From NCBI RefSeq assembly GCF_037893015.1, contig NC_133661.1, positions 228,813,157-228,877,156 of the forward strand: DNA of 64,000 nucleotides, written 5' to 3'. The translations under genes and the position numbers were made by a program. Positions 21,176 through 30,400 of the stretch are shown piece after piece. The notes below the pieces were generated by a model that did not search any database, was not told where the DNA came from, and was given only the letters and a program-made list of their open reading frames with translations. Positions within the stretch are counted from its first letter, which is position 1. Every line of letters starts with the position of its first letter. The DNA comes from Macrotis lagotis. Its lineage: Eukaryota > Chordata > Mammalia > Peramelemorphia > Peramelidae.

Positions 21176-21687
21176 TAGTTACAATTACCTGAGTTAAATG
21201 TTACTCCTTTTAGTTTGGGTTTTGAATTTGATTGCTTTGAAAGGTCTTTTGTTGGCAAAAGAAAAAAGTTTGTAATCTTTCTCTCATCCATCATCACACA
21301 TTTATGGAAGGGAATATATTTACGTCATGTGATATTCTTTTCTAACTGCAAAGGAATTATATTAACAATGTTTGGTTCTCTTGTGAATATGTAAGCTATT
21401 TGAATACTGTAATGTTAAAGCGTGGAATTAACCTGTGATTGTTTTGAAGGGGTGGGTGGTAAGGGAAATATCACAAATCATGACCCCCTTTTGGCATAAA
21501 TCTGTGGATTCATGCATAATGTAATGACAGAAATATTATTTTGTAAAATTTAATATCTCATGTTAATCTACTTGGATGCTTAGTTGTTTTTACTCTTGTT
21601 TAATTGACATTTATTTATACTATTTTTGAAGTTTTGTTTACAACTTATATGTCATCTATCATGTAACTGAATTAAGGAAATTCACCT
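20498..21687 (+). other. Retroviral 3' interior, no gene recognised
   Basis: This is AT-rich sequence between the Thr/Pro-rich frame and the polypurine tract. It includes a (GT)n run. The 82-codon frame at 20,944-21,192 ends in that run and is not supported. No fusion peptide, immunosuppressive-like or CX6CC motif was found. Confidence 0.5.
21126..21172. repeat. (GT)n microsatellite inside the retrovirus
   Basis: A perfect GT run of about 23 units. Confidence 0.95.
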
Positions 21688-21707
21688 CAAAAACAAAAAG
21701 GGGGATT
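21688..21707 (+). promoter_or_regulatory. Polypurine tract
   Basis: CAAAAACAAAAAGGGGGA lies immediately before the 3' LTR start. This is the plus-strand primer site. One C interrupts the purines. Confidence 0.85.
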
Positions 21708-21942
21708 TGTAAGTGACTGTTGTATGTGAGGAAGTAAACCTTTATCACCTGGTGTCCTCGAGCACCAAAGTGTTGTTTTTACTGGTTGATTGGAGAGTGC
21801 CATGTGAGTGGGAGTGGACCAGGGACTGGGGAGGATATTTAAGCACTTGTATTTGGTTTAATAAATGGAGAACTTTCCATCTTTGTCTCCCCCCTCTTCA
21901 ACATTCATCTGAGTAAAGGATAAGGTAGCCCAGCAGAACTCA
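21708..21942 (+). repeat. 3' LTR
   Basis: It runs from TGTAAGTGACTG to CAGCAGAACTCA, 235 bp. It keeps the AATAAA poly(A) signal (21,860-21,865) and the TATA-like ATATTTAA. It is about 91-92% identical to the 5' LTR by hand alignment. Confidence 0.88.
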
Positions 21943-22759
21943 AAAAAATCCATGTCTCTCCCATCATTAAAAATATCCTTACTTGATCCTACCATCCCTG
22001 ATAGTTATATAGCTTGTATATCTCCTTCCATTCTCACTCAAATCCTGCAGAAAGCTGTTCACAAATAGGTGTTTCTACTATTTTCTTACTCTTTCAAACC
22101 TTCTACAATTTTGTCTTCTGCAAAATCTCAATTCTCATCCTTCTTGACCTCTCTGTGGCCCTTGACACTATTAATCATTCTTTTCTCTGCATTTCTCTTT
22201 TCTCTCCAAGACACTGCTGTGTCCTGTTCTCCTATCTAACTGGTCCTTCACAGTCTCTTTTGTTGGGACTTTGTCCAAGCCAAACCAACTATCTATTTTA
22301 GGCCCTTTTCTCTTTTCTTTTCATGATATTTCGCTTAGTGTTCTTACTAGAGAGCCATGGCTTCAACTCTCATCTCTATGCTGATGATTCTTATATGTAT
22401 CCAGTTCTTATCTCTCTTCTGAGCTTCACTCACAGGGGTCCAACTGCCTCTTGGATCTCTTAAATGTCTCACAGTCACCTCAAATTCAATATGTATAAAA
22501 CAGAACTCATCTTTCTTTTCAAATTTCCCTTTACTGTTAAGAATCCTATATCCTCCCAATCACCAGTGCTCACATTTGTCACTCTTAACTACTCTTCATT
22601 CACTCCTCATGTCCATGCAGTCATTAGATCTTCTGTGAGTGTATATATGTGGTATGTGTGTTTGAATTTCCCAACATATCCTGAATACATTCTTTCTATT
22701 CCCCCAAATACCACTCTGATTCAGGTCCTCATTGGATCTATTGGACTATTGCAAGTCTT
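21943..22759 (+). mobile_element. L2-like LINE, reverse transcriptase region
   Basis: The translation shows LLDLSVALDTINHSFL, the RT segment following the first catalytic Asp region, and the catalytic box YADD at 22,377-22,388 is intact. Downstream, LKFNMYKTELIF matches the conserved 'LN..KTE' region of L2/CR1-clade LINEs. Frameshifts and stops are frequent. An L1 3' fragment interrupts it at 22,760. Confidence 0.8.
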
Positions 22760-23002
22760 TTTTTTTTAAGTAATTATTTTTCTTGAGAAGGCAAATACTT
22801 TAATGTAGATTTCACATATGAAGTCATGCAAAAGATACAGCCATATTAGCCATGTTGCAAAAGAGCATGCAGATTTTAAAAAAACAAGAAAATAAAGTAA
22901 AAAAAGTATGCTTCAATCTGCATTCAGACTCTCATTAGTTTTTTCTAGAAGTAGATAGGAATTTTCATTATAAGACCTTTGGAATTATTTTGTATCATCT
23001 AA
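22760..23002 (-). mobile_element. L1 3'UTR fragment inserted in L2
   Basis: This is the L1 3' end in reverse orientation with a T-rich left edge ('gcttcaatctgcattcagac', 'gacctttggaattattttgt'). Flanking L2 text joins across it, and AGTCTT is present on both sides. Confidence 0.7.
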
Positions 23003-23228
23003 TAGTCTTCTAATTGGTTTTCCTGCCTCATGTCTCTCCTCCCTCCAATCTATATTCTTCTCAACTGCCAAAATGATTTTCCTAAAGCAAAATCTGACCA
23101 TGTGAGCTTCTCTTTGTCTAAATAAACTCCAGAAGCTCTCTATTATCTCTCTGATCAAATATAAACTCCTCTGTTTGATATTTGAAATCCCTTCAAAACA
23201 TTACCCCTTTATACTGACCTACCCCCCA
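23003..23228 (+). mobile_element. L2-like LINE continuation
   Basis: 'taattggttttcctgcctca', 'ttttcctaaagcaaaatctg' and 'atcaaatataaactcctctg' are classic L2 3'-half wording. Confidence 0.8.
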
Positions 23229-23303
23229 CCCCCACCCTGGGACCTGATGCTATCCGGAACCAAAGAAGAAAAAGAAGAAAATGTGTGGTGTTCAGCTGAA
23301 GGT

Positions 23304-23354
<51 letters not shown>
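23304..23354. repeat. (TA)n(GA)n compound microsatellite
   Basis: A TA run followed directly by a GA run. Confidence 0.95.
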
Positions 23355-23389
23355 GCAGTGAGTCAACTAGCATTTATTGGTTGATTATT

Positions 23390-23530
23390 GTCCTTAATTC
23401 TCAAAGAGGACCAAAATGACATCACTATGTTGAAATCAAGGTACAGTGTGTTCAGCTGTGGCTGAATAGGCCAAAATGAACTTGGGATGCTCAGAGGTTG
23501 GGCACAAATTGTCTATATGAACTAGTATTT
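23390..23530. mobile_element. Composite-SINE tail-like repeat
   Basis: 'ttctcaaagaggaccaaaat' and 'gacatcactatgttgaaatc' belong to a repeat whose relatives form the tails of SINEs at 26,290, 41,545 and 51,600. Confidence 0.5.
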
Positions 23531-23542
23531 ATTATTAGTGTT

Positions 23543-23795
23543 TATTGAGGGACAGCTAGGTGGTATGGTGGCTAAAGTGAGGGACCTAGAGTAAGGAAGA
23601 CTCAACTTGCCAAATTCAAATCTGGCCTTAAACATTTAGCAATGTGACCATGGGCAAGTTACTTAATTCTATTTTGCCTCAGTTTCTTCATCTACAAAAT
23701 GAGTTGAAGAAGGAAATCTCAAACTACTTAAGTATTTTTGCAAAAAAAAATCAATGGGGTCATGAAGAATCAGATATTGAACAATTAACTTTAAG
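23543..23795 (+). mobile_element. MAR1-like SINE, full length
   Basis: It has a head 'agggacagctaggtggtatg', a core 'ccatgggcaagttacttaat' and 'tttcttcatctacaaaatga', and a tail 'aatggggtcatgaagaatca'. Confidence 0.82.
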
Positions 23796-24216
23796 ATAAA
23801 ACAAAAAACTCCTTTAGTATTCCAAGCTCATCAAGTTCTGATTCTAGTCAGTCTTTCCAAATTTATTTTACCTCACTCTCCAGTCACACTGACTTAACTA
23901 TAGTATATCACCAATCTCTGACTTTGCAAGGCTATCCCTCTTGACACTTTTGCCACTTGGAATACTAAACTCCCTCCAAGGTTTAGCTCAGTTCTGCCTT
24001 TTACTTGGGGTCATTACCGATTTCTTCCATTTATTAGCACCTCCATCCATTTCTTCTGATTATCTAATATTTATACTGAATATATTTTATATTTGCCTAT
24101 CTGTATTGCTTCTGTCTTGTAGAGTATAAGCTACTTGAGGGCAGGAAATGATTTCATTTTGCCTTTATATCTCTAATACCTACCACATAGTAGGGACATA
24201 AATTTTTGCTGAATTC
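23796..24216 (+). mobile_element. L2-like LINE 3' end
   Basis: 'ctccctccaaggtttagctc', 'gagtataagctacttgaggg' and 'aatacctaccacatagtagg' mark the L2 3' end. It completes the L2 pieces spread from about 14,100. Confidence 0.75.
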
Positions 24217-24309
24217 AACTGAATCTAATGGCACTAGAGAGCTGCCTGCGGCCTCCACCTTTAGCACTGAGGTCCATCAGTGGAAGAACATATGTGGAGG
24301 AAAACAGAG

Positions 24310-24515
24310 GAGAGATCATAATGGGACTTCAGCCTTGGAGTCAAATCTGGTCTCAGGCATTTACTAGCTATGTGACTTTGGACAAATCACTTAACTTGTT
24401 TGGTGTCTGTTTCTTCAAATAAAAACACCTCTCAAAGATCAAATGAGATATTTATAAAGCACTTTGCAGCACTTAAGGCTCGATGTAATCGCAAGCTATC
24501 ATTTAAGCCACAATA
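24310..24515 (+). mobile_element. MIR-like SINE
   Basis: 'agccttggagtcaaatctgg', 'gctatgtgactttggacaaa' and 'tttataaagcactttgcagc' are present in forward order. Confidence 0.7.
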
Positions 24516-24689
24516 TCCCACATTTGTTTCTATATTTCCAATGTCTAACACACACAGTGTGTTTTGAATCAAGAGCGCTAGAGTCCCACCGGTGGACTCA
24601 GTAGAATTGCCCTCTACCCCTGCTTTGGTGCTAAACAATGCCCAGTACAGAGCTGGAACCCCAGGGCATAGATAAGTAGGGGCAGAGCC

Positions 24690-24835
24690 GGGCTTTGAGT
24701 CATGCCTCTGATACTTGCTACTTGTGTGACCATGCAAGTCCCTTAACCTCGCCTTTTGTTGGTGTTTTCTAGTTTGTTTTTTCCACTCTATCCTCACTTT
24801 CCTCATCAGTAAAATAAGAGAGTTGAATTAAAGTT
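24690..24835 (+). mobile_element. MIR-like SINE next to the CpG island
   Basis: 'gtcatgcctctgatacttgc', 'tgtgtgaccatgcaagtccc' and 'ctttcctcatcagtaaaata' are MIR text. It includes or abuts one copy of the direct repeat described at 24,749. Confidence 0.6.
24749..24797 (+). repeat. Direct repeat, left copy, flanking the CpG island
   Basis: 'ttggtgttttctagtttg', then T6, then 'ccactctatcctcac' closely matches 25,395-25,443 ('tgttgttttctagtttgg', T-rich, 'ccattctatccc'). The two copies bracket the GC-rich block. Confidence 0.6.
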
Positions 24836-24844
24836 CTCTCTTGA

Positions 24845-25330
24845 AACAAAGGCGGCTGTGGTCCCCTGAAGCCCGGCAGGTCTCTGGCGGGGAGGGCGGG
24901 AGTTCTTCTCTGTCCCAGGGGCTTCCCAAGGACAGAGGGCACAGGTGACCCGGCCCAGGACCAGAGAAAAGGGAATCGGGACTGCCCGGCTGGACCACCT
25001 GCAGCAGTAGCGGGCGAGGGCGGTGCTGCAGCGCCACCGTGTGCCCACCCACGGCCCCGCCAAGTCTCCCGAGCGCATCCTCCCTCGGGACGGGGAGGAT
25101 GCGGCCGAGAAGGGTCCCCACGGAGGAAGGCGCGCTCAGCGCCCCTCCGAGCCGCTGTTGTCAGGGAGACAGGGCCTCCCCGCGTGCTCGCGACGACCTA
25201 GCCACAGCTTTTCCCGGTTGGACCCCCGTGAAATAAGGGCGGCGCTGGACACCGCGGCGGACACGTACGCGTCCCGAGCAGCGGGCTCCGTGCCGCCGCG
25301 GTGGCTCGGGAGATAGCGCTGTGGCCCTTG
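24845..25330. promoter_or_regulatory. CpG island
   Basis: By hand I count about fifty CpG dinucleotides in roughly 500 bp of G+C-rich DNA, while neighbouring kilobases have almost none. This is what an unmethylated promoter or an inserted GC-rich element would look like. Both strands carry overlapping open frames of 65-97 codons (24,806-25,393), as GC-rich DNA usually does. None has a recognised domain. No gene is called. An unannotated non-coding transcript could start here. Confidence 0.75.
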
Positions 25331-25376
25331 CATCCAGGGGGCCCGAGTGGCAATCTCTTGCTCGACTTTACCAGGT
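25297..25376 (+). mobile_element. GC-rich tRNA-like SINE head at the island edge
   Basis: 'ggtggctcgggagatagcgc' and 'ggggcccgagtggcaatctc' resemble the SINE head GGTGGCxCAGxGGATAGAGC...GACCxGAGTTCAAATC used by WSINE/MAR1 elements, with GC substitutions. It could be an older or GC-preserved SINE or a tRNA-derived relic. Confidence 0.4.
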
Positions 25377-25379
25377 TCT

Positions 25380-25443
25380 TCGAGCATTTTCATTTTGATG
25401 TTGTTTTCTAGTTTGGTTGTTTTTTTTCCATTCTATCCCTTCC
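25380..25443 (+). repeat. Direct repeat, right copy, flanking the CpG island
   Basis: This is the partner of 24,749-24,797. In translation both give related peptides on the minus strand (IEWKK...TRK), which shows the similarity extends over about 45 bp. Confidence 0.6.
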
Positions 25444-25867
25444 ATTGGGCATCCCTGTCTGACCTGAGCAGAAAGGGGAGGAGAGAAAGGGACTAAAATA
25501 GAAAGAGGATCATGGGGTTCCCGGAGTGGGGGTGGCCTTAGACTGTAGGTTGTTGGGGCATGGACCATGGAATGTGGCAGCTGGAAGGGACTTCCGAGGC
25601 CAGCAGCCAATCAATGCAGGGAAGGTGTGGATGCAATGACCTCACGGGACCTTTTCTGCTTGAAAGCGGAGTCAGATGGAATAGACAGGTTCAAATCTAT
25701 CATCAGCTTTTGGTGAGCCTGATCAAGGCTCTTTTGATGGGAACAGCGACTGCACCTTGCTTCCCAGGATTGTAAGAATGAAGGAAGAGAGGTGAAAGCG
25801 GTATAGAAATGTTAGCCCTGGTGTGGCAGCCATTCATTTAGTTGCTTCCAACTCTTAAAATTCGGTA
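25444..25867. other. No gene recognised
   Basis: This is moderate-GC unassigned DNA with short frames at 25,560-25,775. 'ggaagggacttccgaggcca' hints at an old dispersed repeat. No conclusion can be drawn. Confidence 0.3.
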
Positions 25868-26055
25868 AACAAGTATTTCTTAAGGATCCCCTATGTGCTA
25901 AGCACAGGGTACACAAATTTTAAAAAATGAAACAAATCCTACTTGCAAAGTCCTTACCCCCTGAAGGGGGAGACAAGAACATATAAAATATAAGCAGAAT
26001 ATATACAGAATATAAAAACATATACAGACTAAATAGTAAAGACATACACACAAAG
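25868..26055 (+). repeat. Old dispersed repeat, family not assigned
   Basis: 'ctatgtgctaagcacagggt', then 'ccccctgaagggggagacaa' and 'gaacatataaaatataagca'. This is the same unassigned family as 1,268 and 41,466. Confidence 0.5.
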
Positions 26056-26074
26056 TTAAATAGAAGGGAGGGTA

Positions 26075-26277
26075 ATAACTGTTGTTCAGTTGGGTCTGAC
26101 TCTGAGACCCTATGGACTGTCTGTGGAGTTTTCTTAGCAAAGATGTTGGAGCCATTTGCCATTTCTTTCTACAATTTTATTCAGGCAAGGCTTAAGAGAT
26201 TTGCTTAATTGAAGTCACACAACTAGTAAGTTAGAACTATGATCTTTCTGGTTCCATTGTACCACCTCACTGCCCTA
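26075..26277 (-). mobile_element. MAR1-like SINE
   Basis: 'ctgttgttcagttgggtctg', 'gccatttgccatttctttct', 'gaagtcacacaactagtaag' and 'ttgtaccacctcactgccct' are in order. Confidence 0.78.
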
Positions 26278-26289
26278 ATAATGAGAATA

Positions 26290-26620
26290 GCTAGCATTTG
26301 GGGCAGTTGGGTGGTACAGGGGATAGAGCACCGACCTTGGGAGTCAGGAAGATGGGAGTTCAATCCAGTCTCAGACATTTATTAGCTGTGTGCTCTTGAG
26401 CAAGCCACTTGACTTTGACTGCCTCTCATTCCAGGTCATCACAAGGCATCCTGATTCATATCTGGCCACTGGACCCAGGTGACTCTGGAGAAGAAAGTGA
26501 GGCTGGGGATTTAGCACAGTCCCTTCTCACTTAAATTCAATTCTCTGCTTGTCATGTCATTACCTCCCTGTTGTCATGGTCTTCAAAAACCAAGGACAAA
26601 CACCATCATCATCAATAGCT
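26290..26620 (+). mobile_element. Composite SINE (tRNA-like head plus long unique tail)
   Basis: A WSINE/MAR1-type head ('ggggcagttgggtggtacag', 'gggatagagcaccgaccttg') is followed at about 26,420 by a different tail: 'tcctgattcatatctggcca', 'ctggacccaggtgactctgg' and 'catggtcttcaaaaaccaag'. The same tail appears reversed at 41,555-41,700. It is therefore a family of its own, not a chance junction. Confidence 0.7.
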
Positions 26621-26621
26621 A

Positions 26622-26960
26622 GCACTTAAATAATGCTTTAACGTTTGCTGAGCAGTTTACATGCTATCTCACTTTGAACTACTCAACAACCCTATGAAAC
26701 AGGTAGATCTTTTTATTCCCACTCCACAGATAAGGAAACTGAAGGCAAGAGACATTCAGTAACTTGCCCAGGATCACACAATTTACTAAGCCTCAATTGG
26801 CAAGTCAATATACATTTATTAAGCTCCCCAGTTAATGTGCTAACTCTGGGTATACAATTAAAGGCAAAGACAAATGCCTGCTTTCAAATGTCTAAGGAAG
26901 GATTCAAACTCAAGTCTGACTCCAGATCCTACCCTATCCACTCTGCCACCTCTCTGCCTG
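26622..26960 (-). mobile_element. MIR-like SINE split by an older-family fragment
   Basis: The MIR halves 26,622-26,800 ('cacagataaggaaactgaag') and 26,890-26,960 ('tatccactctgccacctctc') surround about 85 bp of the unassigned 'tttattaagctcccc...gggtatacaa' repeat. Confidence 0.6.
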
Positions 26961-26964
26961 TAGT

Positions 26965-27065
26965 GCAGTCAATCCCTTCATTTTATAGGTGAGGAAAATG
27001 AAAATGAACATGCTGAGGTCACAGTGCTAGCAAGTGGCAGGCTGGGGACTAGAATCTAATTCAGT
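26965..27065 (-). mobile_element. MIR-like SINE fragment
   Basis: 'ttcattttataggtgaggaa' and 'gaggtcacagtgctagcaag'. Confidence 0.55.
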
Positions 27066-27258
27066 TGAAGTCAATAAGAAATGATCAATGTCCTCTTGGA
27101 CCTCATGGTTTGGTAGGGAGAATACCATCATTGTGTTTGTTATCCAACAAACATTTATTAAATACCTATGATATTAAGGGTACAATCTTAGACATTTAAC
27201 CAATAAGAAATGACCAATGTTCTCAAGAAACTTAGGGTCTGGTAGGGAAAATGCTATT

Positions 27259-27308
27259 GTTGGTGGTGGTGGTGCTGATGCTGGTGCAGGTGCTGGTGCT
27301 ACTGCTGC
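27259..27308. repeat. Imperfect GGT/GCT trinucleotide repeat
   Basis: GGT and GCT/GCA triplets over about 50 bp. It is non-coding in context. Confidence 0.85.
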
Positions 27309-27309
27309 T

Positions 27310-27487
27310 ATATAGAATGCTGAGCCTCTGGATAGAGTCATAAAGATCTGAGTTCAAATCTAGCTTCAAGTATTTATGAGTTGTGTGACCTTGGGCAAGT
27401 CATTTACCCTCTATTTGCCTTAATCCACTTGAGAAGGAAATGGCAAAAAAAGTACAGTCTCAGACATTAGGACAGAACTAAATTGAA
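27310..27487 (+). mobile_element. MAR1-like SINE
   Basis: 'ctgagttcaaatctagcttc', 'tgtgaccttgggcaagtcat' and 'cttgagaaggaaatggcaaa' are present. Confidence 0.75.
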
Positions 27488-27634
27488 TAAGAAATGAACT
27501 CAAGAGCTTGTGGTCTAAGAGGGGAAATACTACATGTTGTAAATCACATAGCTATTATAAAATGGTACGAGGTAAATATATATATAGGCAAGATACAAAG
27601 GAAGTTCTAAGATAGCTAATACACTAGCATTTTT

Positions 27635-28092
27635 AATTTAAATTTTATTTTTTTTCCAATTACATGTAAAGATAGTTTTCAACATTCATTTTCTGTAAGA
27701 TTTTGAGTTCCACATTTTTCTTGCCCAGGATCACACAATTAGTAAACATCAGTCAGTCAATCAGCATTAATAAAGGTCCTACCATATATATCAAGTACTG
27801 TGCTAAGCTCTGGGTATACAAAGAAAAGCAAAAACCAAGTACCTGATTCTACCTCTCTCCCTTCCCTCTCTCCTCCACATGACATGAATAATCCGATATA
27901 GGTTATACATGTACAATCATGTTTAAAATATCTCCTCATTAGTCATGTTGTAAAAGAAGAATCAGAATTAAAGGGGGGGGAAATAGAACATAAAAAAAAT
28001 CAAACAATTTTTATGAAGTAGAATAGTATGTTTTTGGTCTGCTTTCAGACTCCATGGTTTTTCCTCTGGATGTGGATAGCATTTTCCAACAT
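27635..28092 (-). mobile_element. L1 3'UTR fragment, interrupted
   Basis: Reverse-oriented L1 3' text appears at 27,640-27,720 ('ttttccaattacatgtaaag') and again at 27,845-28,092 ('ggttatacatgtacaatcat', 'tcctctggatgtggatagca'). About 120 bp of the unassigned old repeat lies between. Confidence 0.72.
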
Positions 28093-28097
28093 ATTCA

Positions 28098-28420
28098 GCT
28101 AACATTTATTATACACTTATAATGTGCCAAGCATATTGGCAGTTTCTGGGAATTCAAAGAGCAAAATGAAACTCCTTACAACTACAGGTGAAAGGACAAC
28201 ATATGCAAAATTCTAAATATATGCAAACACACACAATAGAATTTAGGACTAAACATCAACATCAGTAAAGAGTTAAGGAGGAAGAAAAATTAAATCTTTG
28301 GGAGTACCAAAGAAGGCTTCATAGAAGAAGAGGCATTTGAGCTGGGTTTTGGAGAAATTTTATAGGCAGAGCTGGGAACAAGGGTAAAATTTGGGAACCC
28401 CTAGAAGTAGGGGATAAACA
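28098..28420 (+). repeat. Old dispersed repeat, family not assigned
   Basis: 'aacatttattatacacttat' leads to 'ggcttcatagaagaagaggc' and 'atttgagctgggttttggag', wording also seen at 42,000-42,060. Confidence 0.45.
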
Positions 28421-28567
28421 ATTTACCTAAGGAGGGGAGAACCAGTTCAAGTCAATCAATGGTCAGCTAAACTGAAAACTCTGCACAACCTTTCATATAA
28501 TGAGAAAAGATGAGGAAGAGAGGATGTCACAGCATTTGTCAGAGAGCTAGTGGAATTTAACTATGTC

Positions 28568-29149
28568 TAACTGCATTCATTTTCCCCAAGAAACTTGGTA
28601 ACTTTTCCTCTTTATTTCCCACACAAGGAACCCATGTGCTTCTAGTCTGTGTAGAATAGGAAGGTATAATCTTTAAAGTAGCAAAAAAGAAAATGGATGT
28701 TGCAAAACTACTTTAAAAAAAGATAAGTTTGGCTCCTAAGAAGAAATGTGAGAATACACCTCTCCCTACTTCCTTACAGAGGTGAGATAAGGAAGGGGAT
28801 GGTTTATGGGTGTGGAATACCATATGTTATGTCAGATGTTTTTCAAACTATTGACAAGTTTTCTGAAATTTTTTCTTTTCTTTTTAATTTTTCTTAATTT
28901 TGTTGTTGTTGTAAGAAATGACTCTCTGGGAAAGGGGGGGGTGAATACCAGGGAAAATTGAAGCTATATTAAAAACAAAAATATATAAATAAATCTATTT
29001 TTAAAATATTTAATGAAAAAAGAACTTTTGCCCAGGGCAGCAGAGCTTCCATTCCCCATTAACTTACAGAAGGCCAATGTCTCCTGAGTTAGGAGCAGGG
29101 AAATGAGGAGGGAAAGTTACCAAGATACTTAAGGAAAATGAATGCAGTT
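28568..29149. repeat. Inverted repeat with about 52-bp arms
   Basis: The left arm 28,568-28,620 and the right arm 29,098-29,149 are reverse complements at about 45 of 52 positions. Similarity weakens outside but may continue on the inner side. The 480-bp spacer is AT-rich with no gene. It could be a decayed DNA transposon or two inverted copies of an unknown repeat. Confidence 0.6.
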
Positions 29150-29309
29150 TCCACCAAAGAACATGATAAATAGTGAATAAGGAGTAAACTTATTTCTTCA
29201 AGTAAACAGCAAACAGAAATTGGAAAATTATACAGATTAGAATATGCCAGAAAATATATATGAATATGATGAGTATAAGGTAAGCTTGTGTAGGAGCCAG
29301 GTTATACAT

Positions 29310-29430
29310 TCATTCCTCCAGTAAAATGGAAGTTGCTGTAAGGCAGGGACTGTTTGCTTTGTGTCTTTATATTCTTAGCACCTAGGACAGCACCTTTCAC
29401 ACTGTGGGAACTTAATAAATGAGTGTTTAT
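29310..29430 (+). mobile_element. L2-like LINE 3' terminus
   Basis: 'aaggcagggactgtttgctt' and 'gcacctaggacagcaccttt', then 'aacttaataaatgagtgttt'. Confidence 0.6.
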
Positions 29431-29474
29431 TGTGGAATGAGTGGATTGAACTGTGAGTGGAAGTAATAAAAGTT

Positions 29475-29650
29475 CTCACAACATGACATTGTGGGAAGAA
29501 CATTGAATTGGGAATCAGAAGACTTGAATTCCAATCTTAGCTCTTACGCTTACTTGTTGCATGACCTGGAGCAAGTCACAGAATCTCTTTCCATTCTGTT
29601 TCATCATAGGTTAAATGGCAACAGTGAGAGCAATATTAGGAGTGTCACTG
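29475..29650 (+). mobile_element. MIR-like SINE
   Basis: 'attgaattgggaatcagaag', 'acttgttgcatgacctggag' and 'caagtcacagaatctctttc'. Confidence 0.65.
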
Positions 29651-30110
29651 CAGATATTTGATTCAATAATTCAATTCAGCAAACATTTATAAAGCATTTA
29701 ATCTAAGTATACGACATTGTGGGAAGCCTTGGGTTCATAGAGATAGGTAAGACATAAGAGTTTACAACTTACTATGATCTATGCTCTATAATCTATCTCA
29801 CTAGGTTCTTATAGGTATTTAATGAGATAATGCAGAGGAAACACTTTGTAAACTATGAATCACTTATAAATATAAGCTATGGTTATATATGTGCTAAAGC
29901 TCATTAGAATCATTTTTCTGCATGAGGTTTGAGTCACATGGAGAAAATTTCCTTATTTGTAACAGTGAACAAAATCTCTGGCAAATTTCCATCAATTAAA
30001 AATTTTTCCAATTTAAAAAACAGTACAGTCATAGTAATTATCTTCCTTGACCTCATAAAGAATCTCTCTTCCATTTGAATTTTGTGTGGGGTATATAGCA
30101 TGGAGTGTTA
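29651..30110. other. No gene recognised
   Basis: It contains a decayed copy of the unassigned old repeat near 29,672-29,770 and AT-rich sequence after it. Confidence 0.35.
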
Positions 30111-30400
30111 TTTTTTTTAATCTTTGGCTTTTTATTTGGAAAATGTAGCATAAAAAACATTAACTACAACTACAGACAAACTTACCCAGATGGAGGGTGG
30201 TATGCAGAGTTCCTCTTCTGGCAACATATGAACCCTTAGGTCCCTTGCATCTGCTTATGGGGTGAGAAGACACTAAAGAATGGTGGAAGCTGAGGGCCAG
30301 ATACCTGGGTCCTAGTTTGTATGATATAGGGTGTGTAGTTTAGCTAGGGCCCTCAGGAACCCAGGCATCCTGGCATCCTACTTCAATAGCTATAATGCAT
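30111..30400 (-). pseudogene. Possible 3' end of a processed transcript copy
   Basis: Read on the minus strand, an AATAAA (in 'ttccaaataaaaagcc') lies about 15 nt before a run of eight A at 30,111-30,119, the arrangement of a retroposed mRNA 3' end. I recognise no protein upstream (30,120-31,040). The call rests on the signal-to-tail spacing alone. Confidence 0.25.

Larger units (their letters stand above)
17498..21942 (+). mobile_element. Endogenous retrovirus, class II (betaretrovirus-like), defective
   Basis: A 4.4-kb provirus with two LTRs, a tRNA-Lys-type primer binding site, a polypurine tract, and remnants of gag, dUTPase and protease in that order. A dUTPase-protease unit with a Lys primer site is typical of betaretroviruses. 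No reverse transcriptase, RNase H or integrase motif is visible: sequence after protease (19,830) leads within about 1.9 kb to the 3' LTR. All coding parts carry stops or frameshifts. The flanks AAAAAGCC (17,490-17,497) and AAAAATCC (21,944-21,951) are an imperfect target duplication. By hand, the LTRs differ at about 20 sites plus one 13-16 bp indel, so the insertion is old. It cannot be replication-competent. Confidence 0.88.

Noticed and set aside
20944-21192. 82-codon frame in the retroviral 3' region as env
   Set aside because: It ends in the (GT)n run and shows none of the env transmembrane hallmarks.
24806-25393. Protein-coding gene in the CpG island
   Set aside because: Both strands are open in several frames, as expected for GC-rich DNA. 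No domain, splice pattern or start context singles one out.
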